Assembly: GCA_023634235.1 (NCBI GenBank)
Contig: JAMKCF010000008.1
Span: 19,373,000 to 19,436,999, forward strand
Length of the DNA: 64,000 bases
DNA from: Pisaster brevispinus
Taxonomy: Eukaryota; Echinodermata; Asteroidea; Forcipulatida; Asteriidae
Direction: 5' to 3'
The number at the start of each line of letters is the position of its first letter. The stretch's first letter is position 1. Both the position numbers and the translations under genes were made by a program. The notes under the pieces are model-generated. The model was not told where the DNA came from. It saw nothing but the letters and a program-made list of their open reading frames with translations, and searched no databases. Of the stretch, positions 11,701-19,850 are shown in pieces.

Positions 11701-14700
11701 CATTTCCCATGTACAAAGAGGGACAGAGGATACTGGCATTCATGCTTGAAATCTCCCTTTTTCCAGGGGGCTATTGACATTGATACTGCTTACTAAAGAA
11801 TTCTGCGTTTAAGCTGGGAGCCTGGGTCTAATTTCATTGCTCCGCTCACCACGGACTTCTGAGCTTACAGCACCCCATAAGGCACATAATTCTATGGGCC
11901 GTAAGTGCAGCATTCTGTGGTATGCATAGCCATGAAACTGGGCCCTGCTGTACTGATCAATATTTGTGTGTGCTTAACAAAATTGTGTGCTGAACCAAGT
12001 CATGAAAAGTTGGCCAGTAAAAGATGAAGCTTGTGCGAATATGTGATGAAGTTAACGATGCTGTAGCTTGTCAGACATTTAACTGAAAAAACTACTCTCG
12101 GTACAAATTGTTTCAGACGTATGAAGAAATTATAAAAGCCCTGGATTCAGCAGGAGCAGATGCTAATGTTGTACTAGCTGTCCTCACAGGTAAGCCTTCA
12201 AATCATGTCCTGGCCAATCAAAATCGATCTAGGGTATCGGACTTGAGTTCTGGTGGCTCAGTCATTGCAGTGTGGGTTCACACCCCAGTCATGCCCTTGA
12301 GCAAGACATTTAACTGTAATTGCTTCTCATGAGTGAATGGGTGCCTGGGGTGCTAAAGATCGTTGATGTAAACGATTAGCGCCATGTTGCTCATTTGGCT
12401 GCCAGTGCTGCATACTCCATAGGAGTTGAGGAAGGTTTGGGAATGCTTGAAGGTAGGGTCTTAGATTGGTAAATACACCACAAATTTACGACCATAAAAA
12501 CTTACTTGTGAAAAGCACTGCAGCTGTTGATAGTATGATCTATTTAGAGAAAGAATTCCCTTCGAGGTAATATGGTTTGGATAATTGTTCACTCAAAAAC
12601 ATTTAAATTTAGGAAACGATTCATGCATGAATCGTTTCTCAGATTTCAGAGGGTTGGTGCCCGATCGCGAATGCTGCGGCCAGAGATGCGGTTGGTACCC
12701 CCATCACCTCTCTAAACGTGGATGGATTTGACGTTGTTGTGAAAACACCGTGACAGTTCCTGGCTGCAGTTCCTGGCTGTTTTCTCAGCAAGCAGCCACT
12801 GACACCGTATTCAGCTGAAACTTTCACATGTTGCTTTCAGTGTATCTTTTTTTATAATTTTGTCTATAAATCAGCATTACGCTGACAAAAACTTATCTAT
12901 GACCCTACCTTTAAGGGTTGATTAATAAGGGGTAATAATTGTATATGGCGCTTTGTCCTGGCAAGTTTAGAAGGGCGTAGTAAATGCCAGTTATTAGCGT
13001 TAATGTTAATATCTTGTTATTCAGTCAGATACCAGGCATAGTTGAGGACAATTCTTTAACAGTGGATTATTTGTTTCAATGTTTGGTAGGTGCTGGAGAT
13101 TTCTACTCTGCCGGTAACGATCTCAATAATTTCATGACCATCACTCCTGAAACTAAGGTACAGGCAGCAAAGGATGGAGCAGTGCTTCTAGAGTAAGTTT
13201 TATTAAGGGGGGATGTTGGTCAGAAAGGTGTTGATGGGAACCTGTGACATTATGATAATTATTTGGTTTTACTACCCATACACTGATGTGTGTAAAGCCA
13301 TAGGCATATTGATCAGATGGGATTTGAACCCACAATGTTTGCCATTCTAGAGCAGATGTCTTACCACTAGACCACCGACATTGCCAAGTAGCTAGAGGCA
13401 ATTAACATTTTAGCAGTGGGTACTGCCAAAATTTAATGGATGTTAAATTTGAATCAGGGATAAAGAATATTATTTAGGTTTACCCTTACACTGATGTGTG
13501 TAAAGCACTGTATACTCAGTACTTTCCCAAGTCCTGTGAAAAATTAATAATCCACAGTCATATTACTCGGGTGGGATTCGAACCCACGACCTTTGCCATT
13601 CCAGTGTAGATGTTTTACCAAAAGGCCACCGAGATTGCCTATTAGTTAAACGCAGGCCGAATCCTATGTTGACAAATGACATTATGGTTAAAGTAGCTAA
13701 GGATGGAGCCGTGCTTTGTGAGTAAGTTTCATTTAGAGGTTGGGGGGGGGATGAAGATAGGTAAAGAGGGCAAGATGGTACATTTAACAGCAATGGATAG
13801 AGGAGTGGTACTGGAGTGAGTTTCCTTTGGGAGTGGGACGGGGGTTGGGGGGAAGTTGGAAGTTATGCTGTTATGCTGTTATGATGTAGGCCACCAAGAA
13901 TGGTTAATTGTACTTAATCATTGGACAAAGTTGCAGGTGGCACTTAATCAATGTCACATTGTCATATGATGTCTATTTCAAAAGTCGCCTGCTTTACTTT
14001 TTTTAAAGAGGATAACAATGGTTTTCTTTTCTATGTCAGCATTCAGCTACTTTCCTACCATTCTGCCTTCACATTTTAAAAATATTGACACAATAGGCAG
14101 ACCGCCAACATGGGGCTAGATAGCTCAGCTGGTAGAGTGCCGGCACATTAATCTGCAGGCCGCAGGTTCAAGTCCTGCTCCAGTCAATTTGTCTTTGTTT
14201 AAACCCAAAATTATTTTAAAATTTACCCAGTCAATTTCCCTTTAAGAAATAATAACCAAGTTTCCTGTTTGCTCTGCAGAAGATTTATATCTGCATTTAT
14301 TGACTTCCCCAAGCCACTCCTAGCTGCTGTCAATGGACCCGCAGTAGGCATTCCAGTCACTAGCCTGGGGTTATGTGACGTCGTCTTCGCTTCAGACAGG
14401 GTAAGGATTGAAACGATGGAGAAGTGGAATAAGTGCGTTCTTCTGAAACAAAAATCAAACCTCTGGAACCTGTTATACCGCCGTTTGCCCGGAAGAAGGG
14501 TGTCAGGCTCTATGCCCTTCTTCGAGGCACACAAAGTACTTTTTTTCAAGTAACAAAAGGCTGTAAGCAATAAAATGGCTCCTGACAAAGAGATATGAGG
14601 CATTTACTGTTACATTTTTGTTGCCAGAATTACCCCATACAGACATTTTCCTATTCCCATGCAGAATTTAACCTTCCTATGACGACTTATGAATGGCAGA

Positions 14701-17700
14701 AAACCGATCAAACTTTCACACTCAGTTTTCTTGAAACACAATTTTGCACACTAATTACTTATGCCCCTTCTCTGGTAACTTTTCTTTACGTCCTTCTTCC
14801 ACACACAAAGCAATATATTCACAATGAGAAGAAACTAGTGTACAAGTACATGTAACAACCATGTTGGGTTTTTCCTTAATATTTCTTCCCCCACCCCCAC
14901 CCCCCCACGCCAACCGGACTAGTAAACCTGACTTTTGAATAGTCAAGATTTTTCACTAGGCGGCAAGTATTTGCAAGAATTTGCCAGTAGTACCTTTCTG
15001 GCTGACTACAAATAAAGGGGTTTTGACTCGCACTGTTTTTAAATGCATTTGGCGAGCGTGCCACCCTTATTCAAACACTGACTACAAAAATTATCACAAG
15101 AGCTGGAAATTGAGATCAAATTTGATACGCCCACTCTCGGTAGAATTGAGCCATATTTGGGTACTTCAGTAAACAGCCCTAGGAGGATCCTGGAACCTAG
15201 ACCACACCGGGGGTGGCATGGGTGGTTAGTGCGTAAAGCGCTTGCCTCTTACCACTGTGGCCCTGGTTTGATTCCAGATTAGAGCCATATGTGGGTAGAG
15301 TTGTGTGTGGGTTCTCTCCTATGCCACAAGGGTTTTTTTCTCTGGGCCCTTTGGTTTTCCTCCCTTCCGGAAAAATCAAACACTTTTGATCTCTGGCTGT
15401 TCTCTGTGGTCATTATATGGGTCGATGTGGCTGGCTGCCAAAGGTGCCTTTACATGCCCACGCCTTGACCACGCTGTAGGGGTGTCCTTCGCAATTCAGC
15501 TTCTCAGCTGCAAGTAAGGATGTTTAGCCTCCCAAAGTATTATTATATTATGTTCATATTCTTTTTCTGTTTCTTGTTCATTTTGGATCATGAACAAACC
15601 TCAACAATTGATGTTTGTTGAAATCCTTTGATCGTTTGTATAATTGTATATTTTTTTTCCTTCCTTCTTTTTTTTTCTTACAGGCCACATTCCATACACC
15701 ATTTGCATCTTTAGGCCAGTCACCAGAGGGGTGCTCCTCCTATATCTTCCCCAAGATAATGGGACAAGCCAAGGTACAACAAAAATGCATCCTACTTGGG
15801 TCCACTCTTACTTGTTGGATGTCATTCCTCGCTTTCAAGCACATCTTGAAAAAAAAAATATATCATCCACTGTGGTTTTGCATGATTTACATTATGCCAG
15901 CCTGAAATATGACATTATGTGGTACACAGTACAGTCAACCCTACTACTGTATGATCATTCAATATCATCCGCTTTGGTTTTGAATGGTAGATAAACTATG
16001 CCAGCCTGCAAATGATATAATCGGGTGGATACATCTATGCAGTTAACAGTTCCCAAATCCCACATACAACAAGACAGCCTGAAATACGATGAATGCGTCT
16101 TCACAATACGCAGTCAACCCTACTGCCGTCATACCGTTCAATATCATCCACTGCGGTTTCGAATGATAGATATACCAGAATGCAATACGATATTGTATCG
16201 TACGTTGAAGGCATCTACACAGTACACAGTCAACCCTCCTACCATCTGGCCATTCAATATCGTCCACTGGGTTTTGAATGATAGATATACCAGAATGCAA
16301 TATGAAATCATGTGGTGAATGCATCTATACAGTACACAGTCAGTTCTGTCCTCAAAATTGTGCCACAATACATAATCAACATGATCAATGCACTTGCATG
16401 GTTTTCAATGATTGGTCAACTCAATAGACCTTAAACACATGACGCCATTTGAGTAGGACGTCCTCGGTTAAAGATCCTGTTCGCTGTGCGAACATAGATG
16501 TGGGTTTTATTGTTTCATCAATGTTTTACCTCTAAGACGACAGCATGATGATGTCATAAGGTCCATAGAAAATGTTACCAAAAGCAGGACGGTTAAAGTG
16601 CCTGTTTAAAATTTAAAATATTAATATTAACCCATTCCATAGTTTCAGTAATTGATCTTCTACTGTACATTGAATTTCAATTTGATTTATGACACGCGTG
16701 TGGATTTCTCAGGCTTCTTCCTCATTTTAGGATTTTCTCAAAATCTCCTTGAGCCTTCAAATTTTCTTGAAAGAAGTAAAGCAATCGCAAAAGGGAGAAA
16801 GAAATAGTCCACATTGTGTCCAAACTTGTGTTTTTTTTTCTTTTTCTGGTGAAGCACAGAGTCTGTAAACCTCCTGAATCGTAACATCTGGGAGGTTCCA
16901 GGTCTAGGACCTCCCAGTGGCGTGTTGTGGCCGAGCGGTCCAGTGCACCAGACTCAAGCTCTGGTGTTTCTGATCAGCAGAGTGTGAGTTCGAGTCCCGG
17001 TCACGATACTTGTGTTGTGTAATGCACGTAAAAGAACTCGGTTAGAAGGGGTTTGCCGTGGTGTTTCTGGTAGCGGCTACTGAGTGCGCCACAGCACCTT
17101 GTACATTCCTATAAGGAGCTACATAAATCAGTTTCATAATTCATAAAGTGTTTCTATTTGTTCAAGAAGTCTTGAGTACCTAATTTTGGGTATACGTGTG
17201 CTATATAAGACTCCAATATTGTTATTATTAGAATATGGGGAAACCCAGGCAGGCAAGCCATTTTTTGAGTTTTTTTTCTCAGTTGTCTATTAATCTCATC
17301 CCTGTAATGTAGGCCAATGAGGTACTGCTGTTCGGACGCAAGCTGACGGCTCAAGAGGCTTTTGACAGGGGACTGGTGACAGAAATCTTCCCGGACTCAT
17401 CCTTTCAGGAGGATCTTCAGAAGAAGTTAGACCAATATTCACAGTTACCAAGACAGGTGTGTATCAGTAGTATGGGAGGAGTTTACATTCAAATTCAACA
17501 ACTTTATTTTTGTGATAAAAGAACATTTTGAACATATTTTTTTTCCAAGTGATAACACACAAGGGAAACTGACTGGGTTAATTTTGAATAATTTTTGGGT
17601 CGAACAAAGAAAAGGTGACTAGAGCGGGATTTGAGCCTGTGACTTCTGGATTAATGTGCCGGCTCGCTACCAACTAAGCCATCTAGCCCTAATCTTGGCA

Positions 17701-18141
17701 GCCTCCCTCTTTTGTCAATATCTTTTGACAAGAATGTCAGTCAGTCAGCTTCGACGATGGTTCCAATTGTAAATCTGTGAGTAAAATTTGAAGCCTTGCG
17801 TGGTGTAAGTACATAAAAGGAAAAATAAGCTCTGTGAGTGATAACCATGTCACTGAATTCTGTTGTGAGAAGTTTCCAATTCTGTCCAAGTGGTCTGGCT
17901 GGCTAGTTCATTGCTTCCTACATATTATTATGCATCAAATTCAACAAACCACATACATTGCTTTTGTTTTATTCACTTCTTGCAGTCGTTGCGTATTTCC
18001 AAGACACTGGTACGTAGCATTGAACGAGAGAAGCTCCACCAAGTCAACAAGGAAGAGTGCGAGGTCCTCATTGAAAGATGGACATCAGACGAGTGCCTCG
18101 AAGCCATTCTAAACTACTTCTCCAGTAAATCTAAGCTCTAA
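5673..18141 (+). CDS. ECI2: Enoyl-CoA delta isomerase 2 (ACBP-ECH fusion), 10 coding exons, 397 aa
   Basis: The enzyme shifts 3-cis/3-trans double bonds to 2-trans in enoyl-CoA, an auxiliary step of unsaturated fatty-acid beta-oxidation in mitochondria and peroxisomes. Joined exons are 5673-5710, 8582-8750, 10074-10172, 11154-11354, 12117-12189, 13090-13192, 14280-14400, 15684-15773, 17313-17456 and 17986-18141. All junctions are GT-AG and phases agree, giving 1194 nt with the stop. Residues 1-33 are basic and presequence-like. About 36-115 is an acyl-CoA-binding domain ([25 protein letters not shown] near 90). The crotonase domain starts near 141, with [10 protein letters not shown] 159-168, an oxyanion-hole region [17 protein letters not shown] 246-252 and GQSPEGCSS with the family's catalytic Glu at about 283. 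The protein ends in SKL (PTS1). Length and order match human ECI2 (394 aa, from memory). A shorter form could start at Met34. Identity is very secure; exon 1 is the least certain part. Confidence 0.96.
6062..6870. mobile_element. Foldback-like element built of CTCGGCACC repeats (ECI2 intron 1)
   Basis: The left end carries at least six direct copies of a word like TTGCAAACTCGGCACC (6062-6275). The right end (6787-6868) carries the same word inverted (GGTGCCGAGTTTG, GGAGTTTGCAAGGTGCC). An AT-rich core lies between. No coding sequence was seen. Confidence 0.55.
6111..6143. repeat. Perfect 16-bp-arm palindrome
   Basis: GGAGGTAAAATAGATT and its exact inverted copy are separated by a single T. 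It sits inside the left arm of the CTCGGCACC element. Confidence 0.8.
7604..8060 (+). mobile_element. Dispersed ~450-bp repeat, copy 1 (ECI2 intron 1)
   Basis: It is similar over its full length to the reverse complement of 12450-12915: TTTTTGTCAGCGTAATGCTGA, the CTTGCTGAGAAAACAGC region, ATCGTTTCTCAGATT and ACTATCAACAGCTGCAGT occur in the same order. Confidence 0.6.
8392..8457 (+). repeat. CTGAAGA...GAAACG foldback motif with GGTTCTTTTCAGAACC hairpin
   Basis: CTGAAGA (8392-8398), a short stem ATCAG/CTGAT, GAAAC (8418-8422) and a 6-bp-arm hairpin GGTTCT/AGAACC (8442-8457). The same layout recurs at 26661-26721, and related GAAACGTC words occur at 9327 and 25015 (minus). Confidence 0.45.
8582..8750 (+). 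CDS. ECI2: ECI2 exon 2 (presequence end, start of ACBP domain)
   Basis: The acceptor follows a pyrimidine-rich tract ending at 8581; the donor is CAG|GTAATG. It encodes residues 13-69, including the internal Met34 (8643) and the ACBP motif [16 protein letters not shown]. Met34 would start a form lacking the presequence, comparable to the short peroxisomal forms known in mammals. Confidence 0.93.
8940..9200 (+). repeat. SINE-tail-like repeat
   Basis: GGTGGTCTTGTGTTTTTCATTTCAA...AATACCTCA and CAAATGTTGAC..TAAATAACT are shared in order with 1675-1790. Confidence 0.45.
9507..9699. mobile_element. MITE-like element, GGGCCCAATTTCATAAAGC family (tandem copy 1)
   Basis: It starts GGGCCCAATTTTATAAAGC and ends GCTTTATTCAATTGGGCCC. 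It is joined head to tail with the next copy after one base, and a preceding CAAAATTGGGCCC suggests a third, truncated neighbour. Confidence 0.65.
9701..9894. mobile_element. MITE-like element, GGGCCCAATTTCATAAAGC family (tandem copy 2)
   Basis: It starts GGGCCCAATTTCATAAAGC and ends GCTTAATGAAATTTGGCCC, with the same internal order as copy 1. Confidence 0.65.
10074..10172 (+). CDS. ECI2: ECI2 exon 3 (ACBP domain)
   Basis: Acceptor TTTGTTCAG before 10074, donor CAG|GTGAAG after 10172, phase 0 on both sides, 33 codons. It carries KPGAFDF and KWSAWNELG, the conserved central block of acyl-CoA-binding proteins. Confidence 0.95.
10210..10730. repeat. ~95-115-bp satellite array, about 4 units, with unique flank (ECI2 intron 3)
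   Basis: The word TGGTGAAT recurs at 10261, 10373, 10468 and 10583, and each unit contains CAGTCAACCCT, TTCAATATCATTCACTGTGG and GATAAACTATGCCA. A flank with TTGTGCCACCATACA and GGTCAACTCG follows. The same units and flank recur in intron 8. Confidence 0.75.
10735..10883. mobile_element. MITE-like element, GGCTCGATTTCACAAAG family
   Basis: GGGCTCGATTTCACAAAGC at the left and an inverted copy (TTTTTGTGAAATCGGCTCC) at the right. The interior is the reverse complement of 4320-4457. Confidence 0.6.
11154..11354 (+). CDS. ECI2: ECI2 exon 4 (ACBP end, Ala-rich linker, start of crotonase domain)
   Basis: Phase 0 at both ends, 67 codons. [12 protein letters not shown] closes the ACBP domain, an Ala/Ser/Asp-rich linker follows, then [20 protein letters not shown] and KKKNAIN open the isomerase domain. 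The donor is GAG|GTTTGT. Confidence 0.95.
12117..12189 (+). CDS. ECI2: ECI2 exon 5
   Basis: Acceptor TTGTTTCAG, donor ACAG|GTAAGC, leaving in phase 1. It encodes 24 residues ([20 protein letters not shown] then AVLT), the first helix and a beta strand of the crotonase fold leading to the oxyanion-hole loop. Confidence 0.94.
12215..12445 (+). mobile_element. tRNA-derived SINE copy (ECI2 intron 5)
   Basis: GAGTTCTGGTGGCTCAGTC and GTGTGGGTTCACACCCCAGTC form a degenerate tRNA-like head; CCTTGAGCAAGACATTTAAC is the SINE body word seen in the other tRNA-Leu-type copies. Confidence 0.5.
12450..12915 (-). mobile_element. Dispersed ~450-bp repeat, copy 2, with short inverted ends (ECI2 intron 5)
   Basis: The ends AAGGTAGGGTC and GACCCTACCTT are inverted. 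The interior matches 7604-8060 in reverse complement. No coding capacity was seen. Confidence 0.6.
13090..13192 (+). CDS. ECI2: ECI2 exon 6 (oxyanion-hole loop)
   Basis: It enters in phase 1 and leaves in phase 2 (GA|GTAAGT). It encodes [12 protein letters not shown], the crotonase oxyanion-hole segment, then a linker to KDGAVLL. Two degraded copies of the 3' end of this exon plus its donor lie downstream at 13660-13721 and 13775-13815. Confidence 0.95.
13255..13402 (-). mobile_element. tRNA-derived SINE, type D (ECI2 intron 6)
   Basis: On the minus strand GGTGGTCTAGTGGTAAGACA (A-box) and GTGGGTTCAAATCCCA (B-box) form a tRNA-like head, followed by a tail CTTTACACACATCAGTGTA. Confidence 0.6.
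13480..13650 (-). mobile_element. tRNA-derived SINE, type D, second copy
   Basis: GGTGGCCTTTTGGTAAAACA and CGTGGGTTCGAATCCCA on the minus strand, again with the CTTTACACACATCAGTGTA tail. It lies just upstream of the relic exon. Confidence 0.6.
13660..13721 (+). pseudogene. Relic duplicate of the 3' end of ECI2 exon 6, with donor
   Basis: In intron 6, this stretch reads [20 protein letters not shown] plus GA, followed by GTAAGTTTCATTTAG. Functional exon 6 ends [11 protein letters not shown] plus GA, then GTAAGTTTTATTAAG. Frame, splice phase and donor are kept, but no matching 5' half with the oxyanion-hole loop is visible; tRNA-derived repeats sit just upstream. It is most likely a decayed tandem exon duplication. 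Confidence 0.6.
13775..13815 (+). pseudogene. Second, more decayed relic of the ECI2 exon 6 end
   Basis: It reads [13 protein letters not shown] plus GA followed by GTGAGTTTCC, aligning with [12 protein letters not shown] plus GA and its donor. Its donor lies 94 bp after that of the previous relic. Similarity is weaker, and only the last dozen codons can be aligned by eye. Confidence 0.4.
14112..14250 (+). mobile_element. tRNA-derived SINE, type B (ECI2 intron 6)
   Basis: GGGGCTAGATAGCTCAGCTG (A-box) and GCAGGTTCAAGTCCTGC (intact T-arm with B-box), then the tail CAATTTGTCTTTGTTTAAACCC and CCAGTCAATTTCCCTTT. Confidence 0.65.
14280..14400 (+). CDS. ECI2: ECI2 exon 7 (CoA/active-site NGPAVGI)
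   Basis: The acceptor is TTTGCTCTGCAG and the donor AGG|GTAAGG. Its 41 residues include [20 protein letters not shown], the second oxyanion-hole helix, and end in FASDR, which joins to ATFHTPF in exon 8 exactly as in human ECI2. Confidence 0.96.
15205..15430 (+). mobile_element. tRNA-derived SINE with a V-SINE-like central domain (ECI2 intron 7)
   Basis: The tRNA-like head is GGCATGGGTGGTTAGTGCG with CTGGTTTGATTCCAG. It is followed by GTGTGGGTTCTCTCC and TTTGGTTTTCCTCCCTTCC, which resemble the conserved centre of vertebrate V-SINEs. The resemblance is from memory. Confidence 0.45.
15684..15773 (+). CDS. ECI2: ECI2 exon 8 (catalytic Glu)
   Basis: A T-rich tract and TTACAG precede it; donor AAG|GTACAA; 30 codons in phase 0. 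[16 protein letters not shown] contains the glutamate of the ECI2 subfamily that shuttles the proton during double-bond migration (residue about 283). Confidence 0.96.
15868..16430. repeat. Same ~110-bp satellite array and flank in ECI2 intron 8
   Basis: CAGTCAACCCTMCT, TTCAATATC(AT/GT)CC and GATAGATATACCAG repeat about four times, followed by the same flank as in intron 3 (TTGTGCCACAATACA, GGTCAACTC). Confidence 0.75.
16424..16575. mobile_element. MITE-like element, CAATAGACC...GACGTCAT family, copy 1
   Basis: It starts CAATAGACCTTAAACACATG and ends ATGATGTCATAAGGTCCATAG, with ATTTGAGTAGG and TTTTACCTCTAAGA inside. A better copy lies at 58740-58922. Confidence 0.5.
16915..17125 (+). mobile_element. 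tRNA-Leu(CAA)-derived SINE (ECI2 intron 8)
   Basis: TGTGGCCGAGCGGTCCAGTG (A-box), anticodon arm ACCAGA-CTCAAGC-TCTGGT with CAA, a long variable arm, then GAGTTCGAGTCCC (B-box). The SINE body (GTAAAAGAACTCGG, GCGCCACAGCACCTTGTA) shows it is not a tRNA gene. Confidence 0.7.
17313..17456 (+). CDS. ECI2: ECI2 exon 9
   Basis: Acceptor GTAATGTAG, donor CAG|GTGTGT, 48 codons, phase 0. It encodes [20 protein letters not shown] followed by [12 protein letters not shown], the C-terminal helical part of the crotonase fold. Confidence 0.95.
17545..17692 (-). mobile_element. tRNA-derived SINE, type B, reversed (ECI2 intron 9)
   Basis: Read on the minus strand it has AGGGCTAGATGGCTTAGTTG and CAGGCTCAAATCCCGCTC, then the GTCACCTTTTCTTTGTTCGA body and CCCAGTCAGTTTCCCTTGTG tail. 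Confidence 0.65.
17986..18141 (+). CDS. ECI2: ECI2 exon 10 (C-terminus with SKL)
   Basis: Acceptor CTTCTTGCAG; 51 codons plus TAA at 18139-18141. [15 protein letters not shown] and RWTSDEC match the family end, and the last three residues are SKL, a canonical peroxisomal targeting signal type 1. Confidence 0.97.
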   Translation, partial: SLRISKTLVRSIEREKLHQVNKEECEVLIERWTSDECLEAILNYFSSKSKL

Positions 18142-18255
18142 CATCCAAGGCACTGTAAATATTGTTGGCAGTGTAGAAACATTCACTTGGCTTAGCTCTA
18201 ACGACCCAACACCCAAGTCACTGGACAGCGTTGTTGTTGTCAGTGTAAAAACTTT
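18134..18255 (+). repeat. Imperfect ~60-bp duplication at the ECI2 stop / 3'UTR
   Basis: GCTCTAACATCCAAGGCACTG at the stop codon recurs about 60 bp later as GCTCTAACGACCCAACACCC, and both copies run on to CAGTGTARAAAC. The duplicated block includes the last Leu codon and the stop. Confidence 0.45.
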
Positions 18256-18419
18256 GAATCTCCATATAATGCATTGACATGACTTGTGAGTTTGAACATT
18301 TTCACAAAACATCGCTAGAACTATCCTGGATGTTGGCACGAACACAGTGGCACCAAGATGCAATGTTTTTCCCACAGAGCATCTGTTGTGCAAGGCATAT
18401 TGTTATCACAAACTTCTGA

Positions 18420-18535
18420 TACCAAGTAATAAACAACATGGGAAACTGACTGGGTTTATTTTTTAATAACTTTGGGTTGAACAAAGAAAAATTGACTCGA
18501 GCGGGAATCAAGTCCCGCTCTTGTCAATTTGTCCA
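18420..18535 (-). mobile_element. SINE type B tail, reversed, in the ECI2 3'UTR
   Basis: GTAATAAACAACATGGGAAA then TTTGGGTTGAACAAAGAAAA match the reversed type B tail. The end GAGCGGGAATCAAGTCCCGC is a short palindrome, so the junction is rearranged. Confidence 0.6.
18428..18433 (+). promoter_or_regulatory. ECI2 polyadenylation signal AATAAA, inside an antisense SINE tail
   Basis: This is the first AATAAA after the ECI2 stop (about 290 nt downstream); no AATAAA or ATTAAA occurs between. It lies in the reversed tail of a tRNA-derived SINE that also occurs at 14112, 17545, 21264 and 26098. A second AATAAA lies at 18680-18685. Confidence 0.5.
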
Positions 18536-18869
18536 GGAAACTTGGAGTGTGATGTCACCTTTGAAGGAGCTTTACTGAGGTCGTGAAACAAGGAATGAGA
18601 AATGTTATTTTAATTACCATAAAATGTTATGGAATTTGTTCATATGAATTATTTTATTGTGGTTTAGGTTGACATGAATAATAAATTTGTATTCTCTGTT
18701 TAAAGTAAAAAAAGAAGAATTGTATCGCTTGTTGTTTATGTTTGTTTGGTTGTTTGGTTTATTTTTATTTTTATTTTTTTTAATGAGATATTGCGTAACA
18801 TCACAAGGCCGGGCAGCCACTTCAAGGTGAGGGCTACACTTAACTGATATGGGCTGTTGAACCATTTTA

Positions 18870-19158
18870 AACTGTCACCAGGGGCACGTTGCCACCTACC
18901 TGCTCCTGGGGCCGAAACAGGTACCCCCTTCACAGTCCAGTCCGTAAGGATGTATGCATGGGTGTCATCGACTAGTTTTTAGGAGCCTGGCTGGTAGAGC
19001 AGAGTGAACTACTTTTCCAACTTTGTATGCAGCAATTATGGTTAAGTGCCTTGCTCAAGGGCACAAGTGTCATGACTGGGATTTGGGCCCACACTCAGCT
19101 GCTGACATCACCAGAGCTTGGGTCTGCTGAACTAGACCGCTCAGCCTTGACACGCCAC
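18870..19158 (-). mobile_element. tRNA-Leu-derived SINE, reversed
   Basis: Minus strand: GGCGTGTCAAGGCTGAGCGG, anticodon-arm region GACCCAAGCTC, GTGTGGGCCCAAATCCCAG, then CCCTTGAGCAAGGCACTTAA. Confidence 0.6.
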
Positions 19159-19159
19159 G

Positions 19160-19680
19160 TGTTCTTTTGATGCCTTATATATAGGGATATTTCCATTTTG
19201 GTCGTTTAAGTATCATTATATTTCGCTGAATTTCAAAAAGAAAACTGAAAAAAACCCACCCTGAAACTTTGTTTATTTTTTGGAGTGTATATTTTGTTGG
19301 TATACATGTAATTTTTACCTTTTTATAAAGGCCAATATTACAAAGTCACCAGTTGGATTTTAAAACAATGTGCACTAATTTTTTACTTGTGCAAGACTTA
19401 TATGCAGATGTTCTCAAGTCGATTTCTTCTTGTAGCAGTGACCATTATCTGAAATTGTACCTCATTAACAGGACTTAATGACCCCCACTCATATCTCCCT
19501 TATCAAGCTTGGTAACGACTTCGCTCAGCCCAGCGCTCAAACCACAGGCTGACGTATACACATGCTCATTGGGCTATTTCCCCAACTTAAAAAACCCCCA
19601 GTCGACCGTTCCCGTTTTATTCCACGCCCGATACATGTATATCTGGCAGAGGGCGCCCCCAATCAAAAAGAGAAAGAATG
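19160..19680. other. No gene recognised
   Basis: AT-rich intergenic sequence without a credible exon or a repeat seen elsewhere in the window. Confidence 0.4.
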
Positions 19681-19689
19681 AAAACAAAT

Positions 19690-19850
19690 TATCCACACTC
19701 TTTTCCTCTTGTACAGAAATACCCCCTCCTAAAATCCTCTAAAGAATTCCTGAGATTCCCAGAGCACAATGAAGACACAATAGGCGGGGGAATTACACCA
19801 TGCCATATATCGAGCACCAAATGTCCTTTTTACGGAAGATTCGACCGCTG
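19690..19850. repeat. Dispersed repeat F, copy 1
   Basis: TGTACAGAAATACCCCCTCC, AATTCCTGAGATTCCCAGAG and CACAATGAAGACACAATAGG are shared in order with 38730-38960 and 55990-56100. Confidence 0.55.

Noticed and set aside
14112..14190. A tRNA gene with an intact T-arm in ECI2 intron 6
   Set aside because: The acceptor and anticodon stems do not close, and the 3' side is the type B SINE tail found elsewhere.
16927..17012. A functional tRNA-Leu(CAA) gene
   Set aside because: The anticodon arm and B-box look good, but the acceptor stem does not pair well and the sequence runs straight into a SINE body seen in other copies.
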